Source of the DNA: Kaistia soli DSM 19436
GTDB taxonomy: Bacteria; Pseudomonadota; Alphaproteobacteria; Rhizobiales; Kaistiaceae
Reading direction: 5' to 3'
Length of the DNA stretch: 64,000 nt
NCBI RefSeq assembly: GCF_900129325.1
Contig: NZ_FQUP01000004.1
Location: 1-64,000, forward strand
Shown: positions 55,621 to 64,000 of the stretch, one piece after another
Numbering within the stretch: position 1 is the first letter of the stretch
Layout: every line of letters begins with the position of its first letter
Made by a program: the position numbers and the translations under genes
Notes under the pieces: model-generated
Database searches by the model: none
Told to the model about the DNA's origin: nothing
The model's input: only the letters and a program-made list of their open reading frames with translations

Positions 55621-56760
55621 ATGTCTGAGGCAAAGCGCAAGCTAAGGATTGCGCTCGTCGGAGTCGGATTCGGGGCAGAGTTCGCTCCGATCTACAATGC
55701 TCACCCCGATGTCGAGTGGGTGGCACTCAGCGACAGCAACGCAGAAAAATTGGCAGCGGCCGGCGCCCGGTTTGGTATCGAGCGGAGCTATCCGGGGCTC
55801 GACGCCGTCCTGGCGGATCCGGACGTCGACGCCGTCCATCTGGTGACGCCGATCCCCCTTCATGCTGAACAGGCCATCCGCGTCCTTGAAGCCGGAAAAC
55901 ACTGCGCCTGTACCGTCCCGATGGCCACGAGCTTCGCCGATATCCGGCGGATCATCTCGGCGCAGCGCAAATCCGGTAAAAACTACATGATGATGGAGAC
56001 GGCCGCCTATACCCGCGAATTTCTGATGGTCGAAGACCACTATCTGCGCGGCGATTTTGGCACCATCTCCTTTGCGCGTGGCTCGCACATGCAGGACATG
56101 GAGGGGTGGCCGGACTATTGGATGGGTTTGCCGCCACATCACTACATGACGCATGCCATCGCGCCGGTTCTCAAGCTGCTTGGCGAACGAGTGACCAAGG
56201 TGCATTGCTTCGGATCCGGCCGCCTGCCCGAGGAGCGCCAGAAGCGCTACGGCAATCCTTTCCCCGTCGAAACGGCTATCTTCCGCCTCGCGAACAGTCC
56301 CGTCGCCGTCGAGGTCACGCGATCGCTGTTCCAGACCGTCCGCCCCTATAGCGAGGCTTTCTCGATCTATGGCGACAAGTTGGGCTTTGAGTGGCAGCAG
56401 ATCGAGGAAGAAGATCCGCTGATCTTCTCGATGCCCCACGCTGCCTTCAGCCGCGGGCGCAAGATCCACCATGAAATCGTTACGCCGCCGGACCGGCAGG
56501 ATCTGCTGCCGTCCGAGATCGCTCCGTTCACCAAGCGGTCGGTCTTTTCCGATGGCAAGCATCTGTCATTCGTTCAGGGCGGGGGCCACTCCGGATCCCA
56601 TCCCCATCTTGTCCATGAGTTTGTGCGCTCGACGGTCGAAGGCCGTAGTCCGGCGATCGATGTCGTCACGGCCGCGAACTGGACCGCACCCGGCATCGCC
56701 GCGCACGAATCGGCCATGCAGGACGGCGCCGCAGTCGAGATTCCGGATTTCAGCATCTGA
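55621..56760 (+). CDS. Gfo/Idh/MocA-family oxidoreductase
   Basis: This 379-residue NAD(P)-dependent dehydrogenase has the Rossmann motif ALVGVGFGAEFAPIY and the C-terminal alpha/beta domain. The usual EKP catalytic Lys motif is replaced by ACTVPMATSF, so the Lys is missing and the reaction may be unusual. It starts after AAGGAGGAAGG at 55621, diverges from the LacI-type gene and precedes an ABC importer operon, so it may oxidise the imported sugar or polyol. Confidence 0.85.
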   Translation: MSEAKRKLRIALVGVGFGAEFAPIYNAHPDVEWVALSDSNAEKLAAAGARFGIERSYPGLDAVLADPDVDAVHLVTPIPLHAEQAIRVLEAGKHCACTVPMATSFADIRRIISAQRKSGKNYMMMETAAYTREFLMVEDHYLRGDFGTISFARGSHMQDMEGWPDYWMGLPPHHYMTHAIAPVLKLLGERVTKVHCFGSGRLPEERQKRYGNPFPVETAIFRLANSPVAVEVTRSLFQTVRPYSEAFSIYGDKLGFEWQQIEEEDPLIFSMPHAAFSRGRKIHHEIVTPPDRQDLLPSEIAPFTKRSVFSDGKHLSFVQGGGHSGSHPHLVHEFVRSTVEGRSPAIDVVTAANWTAPGIAAHESAMQDGAAVEIPDFSI

Positions 56761-56794
56761 ACGGAACCATTGGCGACGCCAACCGCCTGAAGAG

Positions 56795-56804
56795 TTAATC
56801 GTTT
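56795..56804 (+). promoter_or_regulatory. TTAATCGTTT half-site before the binding-protein gene
   Basis: The decamer is identical to 55549-55558 in the LacI/Gfo-Idh promoter and lies 35 bp before the start of the binding-protein gene at 56839. Candidate third binding site. Confidence 0.45.
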
Positions 56805-56838
56805 TTTTCGCCGACAAGAGACCATAAGGGAGGAGACC

Positions 56839-58092
56839 ATGCCTATTTCACACATGAGCCGCAGAAGCTTTATGAAGTCGACGGCCCTGGCCGGAGCGGC
56901 CGTGACTCTCAGTGCGCCGTATGTGCGCGCCCAAGGCGCCAGTGAGATCAACATGATCGGGTGGAACGCTCCCGCTCTCATGGACATCTTTGCCAGGGCC
57001 GAGAAGGAGGTCGGCGTCAAGATCAACTATGACGTCCTGCCGGCTGCATGGTCGGATGTGATGGCCAAGATCACGCTGTGGGGCCAGACCGGCTATGACG
57101 GCATCGACGTGCTGTTCGCCGATGATCTGATCGGCGGTCTCTGGGGGATGAATGGTTGGGCCGAGGATCTGAGTGGCACCGACGCCTGGACGAAGAATTC
57201 CGGCGATATCGTCGAGAACATCACAGTCCTCAACAACGCTGTCGGCGGCGTCTACCGCATCTTCTTCACGATGGGGCTGGAGCCGTTCTTCTATAATAAA
57301 TCGCTCGTTCCGAACGCCCCCAAGACTTGGGACGAGCTGGTTTCGGTCGGCCAGTCGGTGACCAAAGCCGATGATGGCATCTGGGGCTGGCGCCCGCTCG
57401 GCGGCCAGGGCCACGCCTTCAACACCGTCCTGCTGATGCTCAATCAGGCGGGCGCCGATCTGAAGACCCTTCAGGACCCGGCGACGCTGCAGGCGCTGCA
57501 GTTCATGTATGACTGGGTTCAGACGAGCAAGATCACCCCGCCCTCGGCGATCAGCGAGGACAATCCGGCAGTTGAGGCGCTCGCCGCCGCTGGCAAGGCC
57601 GCGATGTGGTGGACCTATGATGGTGGCCTCGCCAACATCCTCAGGGCCGACCAGACCAAGGTCACGCTGGAGAATATCGGCATGTCGCGCTGGCCGAAGG
57701 GTCCCGCTTCGGATATCGGCCTGGTGCATGGCTGGGGCTGGCTGCTCTCGAAGTTCAGCCAGAAAAAGGATGCTTCGAAGGAGGTCCTCGCCTGGCTGTC
57801 TTCGCCCGCCATCATCAAGCAGGTTTCGCTGGCCCAGAGCGCTGCGCCACCCTATCGCTCGATGTTCACTGACCCCGATATCGTCGCCAAGCTGCCGCAG
57901 CTGACGATCGGTTCCGGTTGGGAAGATCAGATCCGCGGTGCAAGGTTCCGCGAGCCGATCGTATCGAGCCCCCAGGTTACCCAGCTGTGGAACATGTTCG
58001 ACAAGATCGGCAGCTATATCCTTTCGGGCGAGAAGGATCCCGCTGCAACGCAGGCCTGGGCGATCGAAGAATACCAGGCGATCCGCGGCTGA
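56839..58092 (+). CDS. Extracellular solute-binding protein (family 1)
   Basis: This 417-residue periplasmic protein has a twin-arginine-like signal (SRRSFMKSTALAGAAVTL, then APYVRAQG) and the family's NMIGWNAPALMDIFARAEKE and KDASKEVLAWLSSPAIIKQV segments. It begins the ABC unit with two permeases (58181-59973). GGGAGGAG precedes the ATG. Expected substrate is a carbohydrate or polyol. Confidence 0.9.
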   Translation: MPISHMSRRSFMKSTALAGAAVTLSAPYVRAQGASEINMIGWNAPALMDIFARAEKEVGVKINYDVLPAAWSDVMAKITLWGQTGYDGIDVLFADDLIGGLWGMNGWAEDLSGTDAWTKNSGDIVENITVLNNAVGGVYRIFFTMGLEPFFYNKSLVPNAPKTWDELVSVGQSVTKADDGIWGWRPLGGQGHAFNTVLLMLNQAGADLKTLQDPATLQALQFMYDWVQTSKITPPSAISEDNPAVEALAAAGKAAMWWTYDGGLANILRADQTKVTLENIGMSRWPKGPASDIGLVHGWGWLLSKFSQKKDASKEVLAWLSSPAIIKQVSLAQSAAPPYRSMFTDPDIVAKLPQLTIGSGWEDQIRGARFREPIVSSPQVTQLWNMFDKIGSYILSGEKDPAATQAWAIEEYQAIRG

Positions 58093-58180
58093 GGGATTGG
58101 CGGCCGACACGGCAACGCCTTCACGATCCCGGCGGCCGTCGCTGCCGGGATATCCATCTCTGAGAGATAGAAGCAGCCCG

Positions 58181-59113
58181 ATGAGTTCCCAAATCGTGGA
58201 TCGCGCGCGATCTCGCTCGGCAGCCGAACGCCTTGGCGACGCGCTCACCGGCGTCAACGCCGTTGCCTATTGCCTTGTCTTGCCGGCTATCCTTCTGCGC
58301 CTCGCCTTTACGCTGGTGCCAGCGCTTCAGACTTTCTGGCTGAGCTTCACCGACAAGTCGTTAATGGCGCCGGGACGTTTCATAGGGCTCGCCAACTACG
58401 CGGCGATGCTGTCGGACAAGACCCTTATCGGCTCGTTCGGCTTCACGCTGTTTTATACCGTGACGAGCGTCGCGCTCGAGACCGCTCTCGGACTGGCGAT
58501 CGCCATGCTGTTGATGCGCCAGCTGCGCGCCAGGTGGATCAGCAATTTCATCATGCTGCTGCCCTGGGTGATGGCGCCGCTCTTGGCCGCTACCGTCTGG
58601 AAGATCATGTTCTATGAGGATGGCGGCATTCTCAACCAGATCCTCCGCGACCTCGGCGTGATCAGCAGCCCGATCCGCTGGCTTTCCAGCGCCAATACGG
58701 CGCGCGGCTCGGTCGTTCTCGTCACCGTCTGGAAGAACGTCTCATGGGTCGCCCTCATCTTCATGGCTGCGCTCGCCGCGCTCCCGAAGGATGTCTATGA
58801 GGCCGCTGAGGTGGACGGCGCCAATGCATGGCAGCGGTTCAGAGCCATCACGGTGCCGATGCTGCGGCCGACGATCTTCCTCGTGCTGATGTTCCGCGGC
58901 ATGGGCGAGGTCCAGACCTTCGAGCAGATCGGCGGCTTGACGCGCGGCGGGCCAGGCACCGCGACGCAGAACCTCGCCTATTACGCCTATCAGCGTTTCT
59001 TCCAGGAGCTGCGCTACGGCTACGGCTCGGCAATCAATGTGCTGCTGCTGCTGTTGACGGCCCTCATCGGGGGCTTCTTCGCCTGGCGCATGTATAAGGC
59101 ATCATCCCGGTAA
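58181..59113 (+). CDS. Sugar ABC transporter permease (MalF type)
   Basis: This 310-residue permease has six helices and the EAA loop EAAEVDGANAWQRFRAITVP. The ATG at 58181 is chosen; the frame continues upstream into the binding protein's end. It is followed by its partner five bases later. Confidence 0.9.
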   Translation: MSSQIVDRARSRSAAERLGDALTGVNAVAYCLVLPAILLRLAFTLVPALQTFWLSFTDKSLMAPGRFIGLANYAAMLSDKTLIGSFGFTLFYTVTSVALETALGLAIAMLLMRQLRARWISNFIMLLPWVMAPLLAATVWKIMFYEDGGILNQILRDLGVISSPIRWLSSANTARGSVVLVTVWKNVSWVALIFMAALAALPKDVYEAAEVDGANAWQRFRAITVPMLRPTIFLVLMFRGMGEVQTFEQIGGLTRGGPGTATQNLAYYAYQRFFQELRYGYGSAINVLLLLLTALIGGFFAWRMYKASSR

Positions 59114-59118
59114 CAATC

Positions 59119-59973
59119 ATGGCCGCACGCACCCTTCCACTACTGCACCCGCAGCGCATCCTCCTCATGGCGCTCCTGGTCCTGGTCCTCCTTTTCCTGG
59201 CGTTTCCAGTTTATTTCATGCTGGTGACCTCGCTCAAATCATCTGGCGAGGCCTATCGGCTTCCGGCCACGCTCTGGCCGCATAATCCGACGCTGCAGGC
59301 CTATCCGTTCGTGATCAAGGCCTGGAGCTACTGGCGGACGCTCGGCAATACGGTCCTCGTGGCTGGTCTCGCGGCGTTCGGCGCCACCATGCTGGGCGGC
59401 ATCGCCGCCTACGGCTTTTCGCGCATGGCTTTCACGGGCAAGTCGCTGCTGTATGCGACGGTCGTCGGCTCGATGGCGATCCCGGCGATGGTCACGCTCG
59501 GCCCCATCTTCCTCGCCTACAAGGATCTGCGGCTGCTTGACACGCATCTCGGCCTGATCCTCGTCTTCATGGCCGAAGGTATCCCGGTCGCTTTCCTGAC
59601 CTTGTTTTCCTATTTCAAGGCAATCCCCAAGGAACTCGACGAGGCGGCGGCGATCGACGGCGGCTCGCTGCTCGACATCTTCTTCCGCATCATCGTGCCG
59701 ATCGCGCTGCCGGGCGTCGCCGTGACGTTCCTGCTGTTGTTCATCGCCGGCTGGAACGAGTTCCTGTTCGCCTTCACGCTGACGATCACGCCGAGTACCC
59801 GCCTCCTCACGGTTCGGCTGTTCGAAATTCCGATCCGTGCCGATGCGAACACCATTCCCTATGACCTCATCGCCGCAGGGGGCATGCTGATCTTGCTGCC
59901 GCTGGTGCCGATTCTGCTGCGGGTCCAGAAGCAGTTGGTCGAGGGGATCCTGGCCGGTGCCGTGAAGGAATAG
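59119..59973 (+). CDS. Carbohydrate ABC transporter permease (MalG type)
   Basis: This 284-residue permease has six helices and the EAA loop EAAAIDGGSLLDIFFRIIVP. It is the last gene of the unit; no ATPase gene follows, so it likely uses an ATPase shared with other systems. Confidence 0.9.
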   Translation: MAARTLPLLHPQRILLMALLVLVLLFLAFPVYFMLVTSLKSSGEAYRLPATLWPHNPTLQAYPFVIKAWSYWRTLGNTVLVAGLAAFGATMLGGIAAYGFSRMAFTGKSLLYATVVGSMAIPAMVTLGPIFLAYKDLRLLDTHLGLILVFMAEGIPVAFLTLFSYFKAIPKELDEAAAIDGGSLLDIFFRIIVPIALPGVAVTFLLLFIAGWNEFLFAFTLTITPSTRLLTVRLFEIPIRADANTIPYDLIAAGGMLILLPLVPILLRVQKQLVEGILAGAVKE

Positions 59974-59974
59974 T

Positions 59975-59994
59975 TTCACCGCTTAAGCGGTGAA
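59975..59994 (+). terminator. Hairpin after the ABC permease
   Basis: A perfect 20-base palindrome with 8-bp arms TTCACCGC / GCGGTGAA and a TTAA loop lies one base after the permease stop. It has no T-run but may terminate or stabilise the transcript; it also lies before the convergent dehydrogenase end. Confidence 0.6.
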
Positions 59995-60041
59995 GCTCGT
60001 GTCGCCGCCTTCAACCTGGTAATTCGCAAAGCTATTTTCGC

Positions 60042-61064
60042 CTAGAAGACGAAGACCGCCTTCTCTGTCTTGCGCTCGTCGAACAGGCGGAAAGCCGTCT
60101 CTGCCTCGTCGATCGCGAAGCGGTGGGTCGCCAGGCGCTCGAGGTCGATCTTGTGGGTCTCGATCGTCCGGATGATCTCCTCATATTCGCTGATGCCGAA
60201 ATACCAGGAGCCGATCAGCGAGATTTGCTTGCGGATCAGTTGCTCGCTTGGGCGAATTGTTGTTTCCCGACTCTCGCCCACAAAAGCGGCCCGGCCGAGC
60301 GGGGCGAGGCTGTCGAGGGCCATATTCTGCGCCGCACCGTTGCCCGAGCAATCGATCGCCGCCGACAGCCCTTCCCCGCCGGAGAAGGCGGCGATCGCCG
60401 CGGCCGCACCAGTATCCGTCGGATCCAGCGTCAGGTCTGCGCCGAGCTCGTCCGCGAAATGCCGCCGTTCGGCGATCGGGTCCAGCGCCACCACCCGCGC
60501 GCCGAGAGCCTTGGCGGCGAGGATGCCCGCCGACCCCATCGGACCGAGGCCCCAGATGCCGACGCTGGTCGCGCCGGAAAGGCCGAGCTTGCGGCAGGCG
60601 CTGTAGAGCGTGCCGAAGGCGTCGGTCGAGATCGCCGCCGCCACGTAGGACATCGAGGCCGGGATTCGCAGAAGGTTGCGCTCGGGCACGGCGAGATATT
60701 CGGCGTTGCCGCCGTCCTTGGTGAAGCCGAGGCACTTCCAGGTCGGGCAGAGATGAAAATTGCCTTGCCGGCAGCGTGCGCAGACGCCGCAGCCAACCGC
60801 GAGATAGACCGCGACCCGATCGCCCGGCTTGAAGTTCTTCACCGCCACGCCCGTCTCGACGACGACGCCGGCGGGTTCGTGGCCGGTGATGCAGCCGCCT
60901 GCCGCGTCGCCGCCGACGACGGCATTGCCATAATAGAGGCTGAGATCGCTTCGGCAGATGCAGGATGCCTTGACCTCGAGCAGCACCTCGTCGGGACCGG
61001 GCACTGGGATCGCGACCGAGCGGATCTCGACCTTGCGGTTACCCGGAAGATAGACGGCTTTCAT
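60042..61064 (-). CDS. Zinc-dependent alcohol dehydrogenase (MDR superfamily)
   Basis: This 340-residue medium-chain dehydrogenase has the catalytic zinc ligands (Cys in CICRSDLSLYYG and GHEPAG), the structural zinc cluster GCGVCARCRQGNFHLC and the cofactor motif GIWGLGPMGSAG. It is probably an alditol or threonine-like dehydrogenase. It is the last gene of the third ABC unit (26-bp gap from the permease) and may oxidise the imported polyol. Confidence 0.9.
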   Translation of the reverse strand: MKAVYLPGNRKVEIRSVAIPVPGPDEVLLEVKASCICRSDLSLYYGNAVVGGDAAGGCITGHEPAGVVVETGVAVKNFKPGDRVAVYLAVGCGVCARCRQGNFHLCPTWKCLGFTKDGGNAEYLAVPERNLLRIPASMSYVAAAISTDAFGTLYSACRKLGLSGATSVGIWGLGPMGSAGILAAKALGARVVALDPIAERRHFADELGADLTLDPTDTGAAAAIAAFSGGEGLSAAIDCSGNGAAQNMALDSLAPLGRAAFVGESRETTIRPSEQLIRKQISLIGSWYFGISEYEEIIRTIETHKIDLERLATHRFAIDEAETAFRLFDERKTEKAVFVF

Positions 61065-61089
61065 GAGCTGGACCTTTCTTGTGAGACGC

Positions 61090-61974
61090 TCACTTCACCG
61101 CACCGGCCGTCAGGCCACGAACGAAGGAGCGCTGCATGACGAGGAAAAGGACGACGAGCGGGCCGAAGGCGATCGTGCCGGCGGCGGCAATGCCGCCATA
61201 GTCGACGCCGTAGCGGCCCTGCAGCGTGGCGGCGCCGACCGTCAGCGGCTTGAGATCGTCGGTCTGGATGACGACGAGCGGCAGCAGGTATTCCTGCCAG
61301 GAGAAGAGGAAGGCGATGAGAGCCAGCGACATCAGCCCGGGCCTAACCACGGGCAGCACGACGCGGAAATAGGTGGCGAGCGGCGAAGCCCCGTCGACCA
61401 CGGCCGCCTCGATCAGCTCCTTCGGCACGTCCTGCATGACAGTCCGCATCATGAACACGGAGAAGGGCAGCAGCAGCGCCGCCTGGGGCAGGATCACGCC
61501 GAGCCGCGTATCGAGCAGACCGAGCTTCTGCAGATTGCCATAGAGCGCGACGATGACGGACGGGGCCGGAACGACGAGACCGGCGAGAAACAGGCCGAAC
61601 AGCAATTCCTTGCGCGGCAGATCGAGCTTGGCGAAGGCATAGCCGGCGAGCGGCGCGGTCAGAAGCACAAGAATTGTCGAGCCGGTGCTGATGATCAGGC
61701 TGTTCAGGAAGTAATGGGCGAAACCGCTCTCGTTCCAGGTCCGTGCATAGTTCGAGAAGTCGATCGGCCACGGAAGGCTGAGCGGACCGGAGAACAGATC
61801 CGCCTCGCTGCGCACCGAGGCGAGCAGCACCAGATAGACAGGCGCGAGCGCGTAGAGCGCGAACAGTACTAGGATGAGATGGCGCGCGAGGCGCCCGGCG
61901 GGATAGGCGCCGATAACACTGCGCCGGCCGGCGGTTTGCGAAGCGGACGGGGCCGCAAGCAGGGTGGCGTTCAT
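61090..61974 (-). CDS. Carbohydrate ABC transporter permease (MalG type)
   Basis: This 294-residue permease has six helices and the EAA loop EAAVVDGASPLATYFRVVLP. It overlaps the preceding permease by four bases and lies before the dehydrogenase. Confidence 0.9.
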   Translation of the reverse strand: MNATLLAAPSASQTAGRRSVIGAYPAGRLARHLILVLFALYALAPVYLVLLASVRSEADLFSGPLSLPWPIDFSNYARTWNESGFAHYFLNSLIISTGSTILVLLTAPLAGYAFAKLDLPRKELLFGLFLAGLVVPAPSVIVALYGNLQKLGLLDTRLGVILPQAALLLPFSVFMMRTVMQDVPKELIEAAVVDGASPLATYFRVVLPVVRPGLMSLALIAFLFSWQEYLLPLVVIQTDDLKPLTVGAATLQGRYGVDYGGIAAAGTIAFGPLVVLFLVMQRSFVRGLTAGAVK

Positions 61975-62831
61975 GCGGACCTCAGGAGGCGATAGGAGAC
62001 GCCGCTGACCGTGAGCACGATCGCGAGCAGGACGACGGAGAGCGTTGCGGCATAGCCGAAGTCGCCGACCAGGAAGAATGTCTTGTAGATATGTGTGGTC
62101 AGCACCTCGGTGTCGTAGCCGGGCCCGCCTTGGGTGGTAACCCAGACCAGATCGAAAAAGCGCATCGCCTCAATCGCGGCATAGAGACCAAGGAAGAGCG
62201 TCGTCGGCTTCAACAGGGGCACCGTCACGAAGCGGAAGCGCTTGATCCACGAGGCGCCATCGAGCTGGGCGGCCTCGTAAAGCGAAGGATCGATCGCCTG
62301 GATCGCGGCGAGATAGATCAGCACGCAGAAGCCGAAGAAGGTCCATGCGCCGACCACGTTGAGCGCATAGAGCGCCGTGGACGGCTCGGCGAGCCAGGCG
62401 CCGCCGAGGACGCCGAGACCGACGAGGTCGAGCGCCCAGTTGGCGAGCCCGAACATCGGATTGTAGATCCAGCCCCAGATGATGCCGGCCACCACCAGCG
62501 GAATTGTCCGCGGCAGGAAATAGATCGCGCCGAGCACGCGGATGGTGCGCGGCGAGCATTCGGCGAGGATCGAGGCGAGGAGCAGGCCGATCATGAGCGG
62601 GAAGGCCAGCGTCAGCACGACCCAGATGCCGTTATGGCCGAGTGCCGTCCAGAACACCTGGTCATCGATCAGCCTCGCAAAGTTGGCAAGGCCGGCAAAG
62701 CCGGTGACGGTGCCGTTGTCCCAGGTGAACAGGCTGTAGGCCGCGACCTGCAGGATCGGAAGGCCGACAAAGGCCAGATAAAGCACGAGTGCCGGCAACA
62801 CGAACAGGATCGCCGTCCGTTGGCTTGTCAT
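61971..62831 (-). CDS. Sugar ABC transporter permease (MalF type)
   Basis: This 286-residue six-helix permease has the EAA loop EAAQLDGASWIKRFRFVTVP. It follows the binding protein, from which it is separated by a 78-bp gap with an 11-bp stem-loop. Confidence 0.9.
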   Translation of the reverse strand: MTSQRTAILFVLPALVLYLAFVGLPILQVAAYSLFTWDNGTVTGFAGLANFARLIDDQVFWTALGHNGIWVVLTLAFPLMIGLLLASILAECSPRTIRVLGAIYFLPRTIPLVVAGIIWGWIYNPMFGLANWALDLVGLGVLGGAWLAEPSTALYALNVVGAWTFFGFCVLIYLAAIQAIDPSLYEAAQLDGASWIKRFRFVTVPLLKPTTLFLGLYAAIEAMRFFDLVWVTTQGGPGYDTEVLTTHIYKTFFLVGDFGYAATLSVVLLAIVLTVSGVSYRLLRSA

Positions 62832-62857
62832 CGATCAATCCCTTTGGATGGTGGAGG

Positions 62858-62895
62858 CGCGACGCCGGCAGCTAAACCGCCTCTCCGGCGTCGCG
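62858..62895 (-). other. Stem-loop between binding-protein and permease genes
   Basis: CGCGACGCCGG (62858-62868) and its exact complement CCGGCGTCGCG (62885-62895) form an 11-bp stem with a 16-base loop, just after the binding-protein stop. As with malE-malF, such hairpins can leave the binding-protein message more abundant than that of the permeases. Confidence 0.62.
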
Positions 62896-62909
62896 TCGTT
62901 CGGCGCGCC

Positions 62910-64000
62910 CTAGGGCTGCCAACGCTCGCCGTTGGCGACGGCCTTGCTCCACGACTGCTGCATCGCGGTCAGGAATTCGTCGGGCGTCGCATTGCCGCCG
63001 ATGAGCCGTTGCAGTTCGGGATAGAGCACCTGTGTGACGCTTTCCGGCAGCGTGGTGTGCAGGTCGTAGAAGTTCGTGTCGGGCGTCTTGAGACCTTCGG
63101 CGTAGAACTCCTTCACGGCTGGCAGCGTGTTCCAGCCAGAGAGATCCTCGGCCTTGGTCCCGATCGGCACCAGGAAGCCCTTCTCGACCCAGACCTGCCG
63201 ATGCTCCGGCGAAATCAGGCAGTCGACATAGGCGGCTGCGGCGTCCTTCGTCGCATCCGGCGCGCTTGCAGCGATCTGCCACTGCGAGCCCTCGCCCCAC
63301 ATCGTGCCGGCAGGAATCCCATCAGCGATCGGCGGCAGCATGAACACGCCAAGATCGAACTTGGCGCCGCGGGCCATATCCTGCAGCACCCAGGATCCGG
63401 TTACGGTCATGGCCGCCCGGCCGCCGAGGAACAGTGCATTGGCTTCATCATAGCCGATGCCGTTGAAACCACGGGGGAAATAGCCATCCTTCGCCCAACT
63501 GGCCAGCGTTTCGGCCGCCTGTTTGAAGGCGGGTTGGTTCCAGCTCGCATCGCCGAACAGCACCTTCTCCTCGCCGTCACGGCCGGCGGTGAGACCGAGG
63601 ATGAGGCTCAGCGTGTTGGTCGCCGGCCAGCGGTCGCGATTGCCGAAGGCGATCGGCACATAGCCGGCTTCCTTGACCTTGGAGGCCACGGCCTGGAACT
63701 CGGCATAGGTCTTGGGAACTTCAAGCCCGAGCTTCTTGAAGAGATCGCGGTTATAGTAGACGCCCATCAGGTCCTGCTCCATGGGAACGCCATAGAGCTT
63801 GCCCTTGTAGGAGTTGCGGCCGCGATAGAAGTCGTTGATGCCGTCCCACTTGTACTTCGCGTAGTAGGCGTCGAGCGGCGCCACCTTGCCGGTCCGGGCA
63901 TAGCCAGCGAGCACCGAAGCCGCCGGCCAGGTATAGGCAAGGTCCGGTGTCTTGTCGGCGGAGACCGCGAGGCGGTAGCTCTCGCGGATTCCGATCGACG
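62910..64000 (-). CDS. Extracellular solute-binding protein (family 1), amino terminus off the window
   Basis: The last 363 codons of a MalE-type periplasmic protein are present; the open frame reaches the right edge, so the signal peptide lies outside. Segments GKLYGVPMEQDLMGVYYNRD, GRAAMTVTGSWVLQDMARG and EGSQWQIAASAPDATKDAAA identify the family. It is the first gene of the third ABC unit with the two permeases and the alcohol dehydrogenase. Confidence 0.88.
   Translation of the reverse strand, partial: SIGIRESYRLAVSADKTPDLAYTWPAASVLAGYARTGKVAPLDAYYAKYKWDGINDFYRGRNSYKGKLYGVPMEQDLMGVYYNRDLFKKLGLEVPKTYAEFQAVASKVKEAGYVPIAFGNRDRWPATNTLSLILGLTAGRDGEEKVLFGDASWNQPAFKQAAETLASWAKDGYFPRGFNGIGYDEANALFLGGRAAMTVTGSWVLQDMARGAKFDLGVFMLPPIADGIPAGTMWGEGSQWQIAASAPDATKDAAAAYVDCLISPEHRQVWVEKGFLVPIGTKAEDLSGWNTLPAVKEFYAEGLKTPDTNFYDLHTTLPESVTQVLYPELQRLIGGNATPDEFLTAMQQSWSKAVANGERWQP

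Overview
The window is a high-GC chromosomal stretch from an alphaproteobacterium, most likely an order Hyphomicrobiales (Rhizobiales) soil or rhizosphere organism. The support is the codon bias, many sugar-type ABC systems with Tat-signal binding proteins, and accessory gene types (DUF2924/DUF3489/serine recombinase, DUF5681, ParB-methylase) familiar from that order. The genus cannot be fixed from the sequence alone.

Layout. 1-5300: housekeeping genes (5' part of a phosphomannomutase/phosphoglucomutase, a retropepsin-like protease, ispA, ahpC-ahpD with divergent oxyR, mtgA). 5301-17169: a 13-gene minus-strand operon. It joins a BMP-type (nucleoside-like) ABC importer to a cyanurate/barbiturate-type ring-opening amidohydrolase, two isochorismatase-fold cysteine hydrolases, AtzE/AtzG/AtzH-like proteins, an AmiF-type formamidase, a 5-FTHF cyclo-ligase-family protein and a GntR regulator. 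A fumarylacetoacetase-family gene diverges from it, and the shared promoter carries two identical 12-bp near-palindromes 20 bp apart. 18836-25738: an MsbA-type exporter, guanine deaminase, GH1 beta-glucosidase, and a quinone/ring-cleavage set (mhqO-like, mhqD-like, 4-OT tautomerase).

25904-50760 is an accessory zone that begins at tRNA-Ser(CGA). It holds a large serine recombinase with DUF2924 and a frameshifted DUF3489 gene; a LysR-GST-diketone hydrolase-peroxiredoxin-SDR cassette bracketed by two imperfect 58-bp direct repeats; ArsR/SRPBCC; GreA-like, APH-like, SDR/AraC and HPII catalase genes; a ParB-methylase with two DUF5681 proteins; and many decayed genes (SDR, HNH, Mrr, tyrosine integrase, IS5 transposase, TetR/GreA scraps). 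Broken genes are concentrated here and nearly absent elsewhere, which fits repeated gain and decay of mobile DNA.

48632-64000 is a transport region with three carbohydrate-type ABC systems. One is linked to a phytanoyl-CoA dioxygenase-like enzyme and probably to a GntR regulator. One is linked to a Gfo/Idh/MocA oxidoreductase and an internally deleted LacI-type repressor. One is linked to a zinc alcohol dehydrogenase and runs off the right edge.

The strongest candidate for an under-described system is the 5.3-18.8 kb operon: import of a cyclic imide or ureide, ring opening, then stepwise deamination, with formamide and fumarylpyruvate-like chemistry attached. Its true substrate is not evident from sequence.
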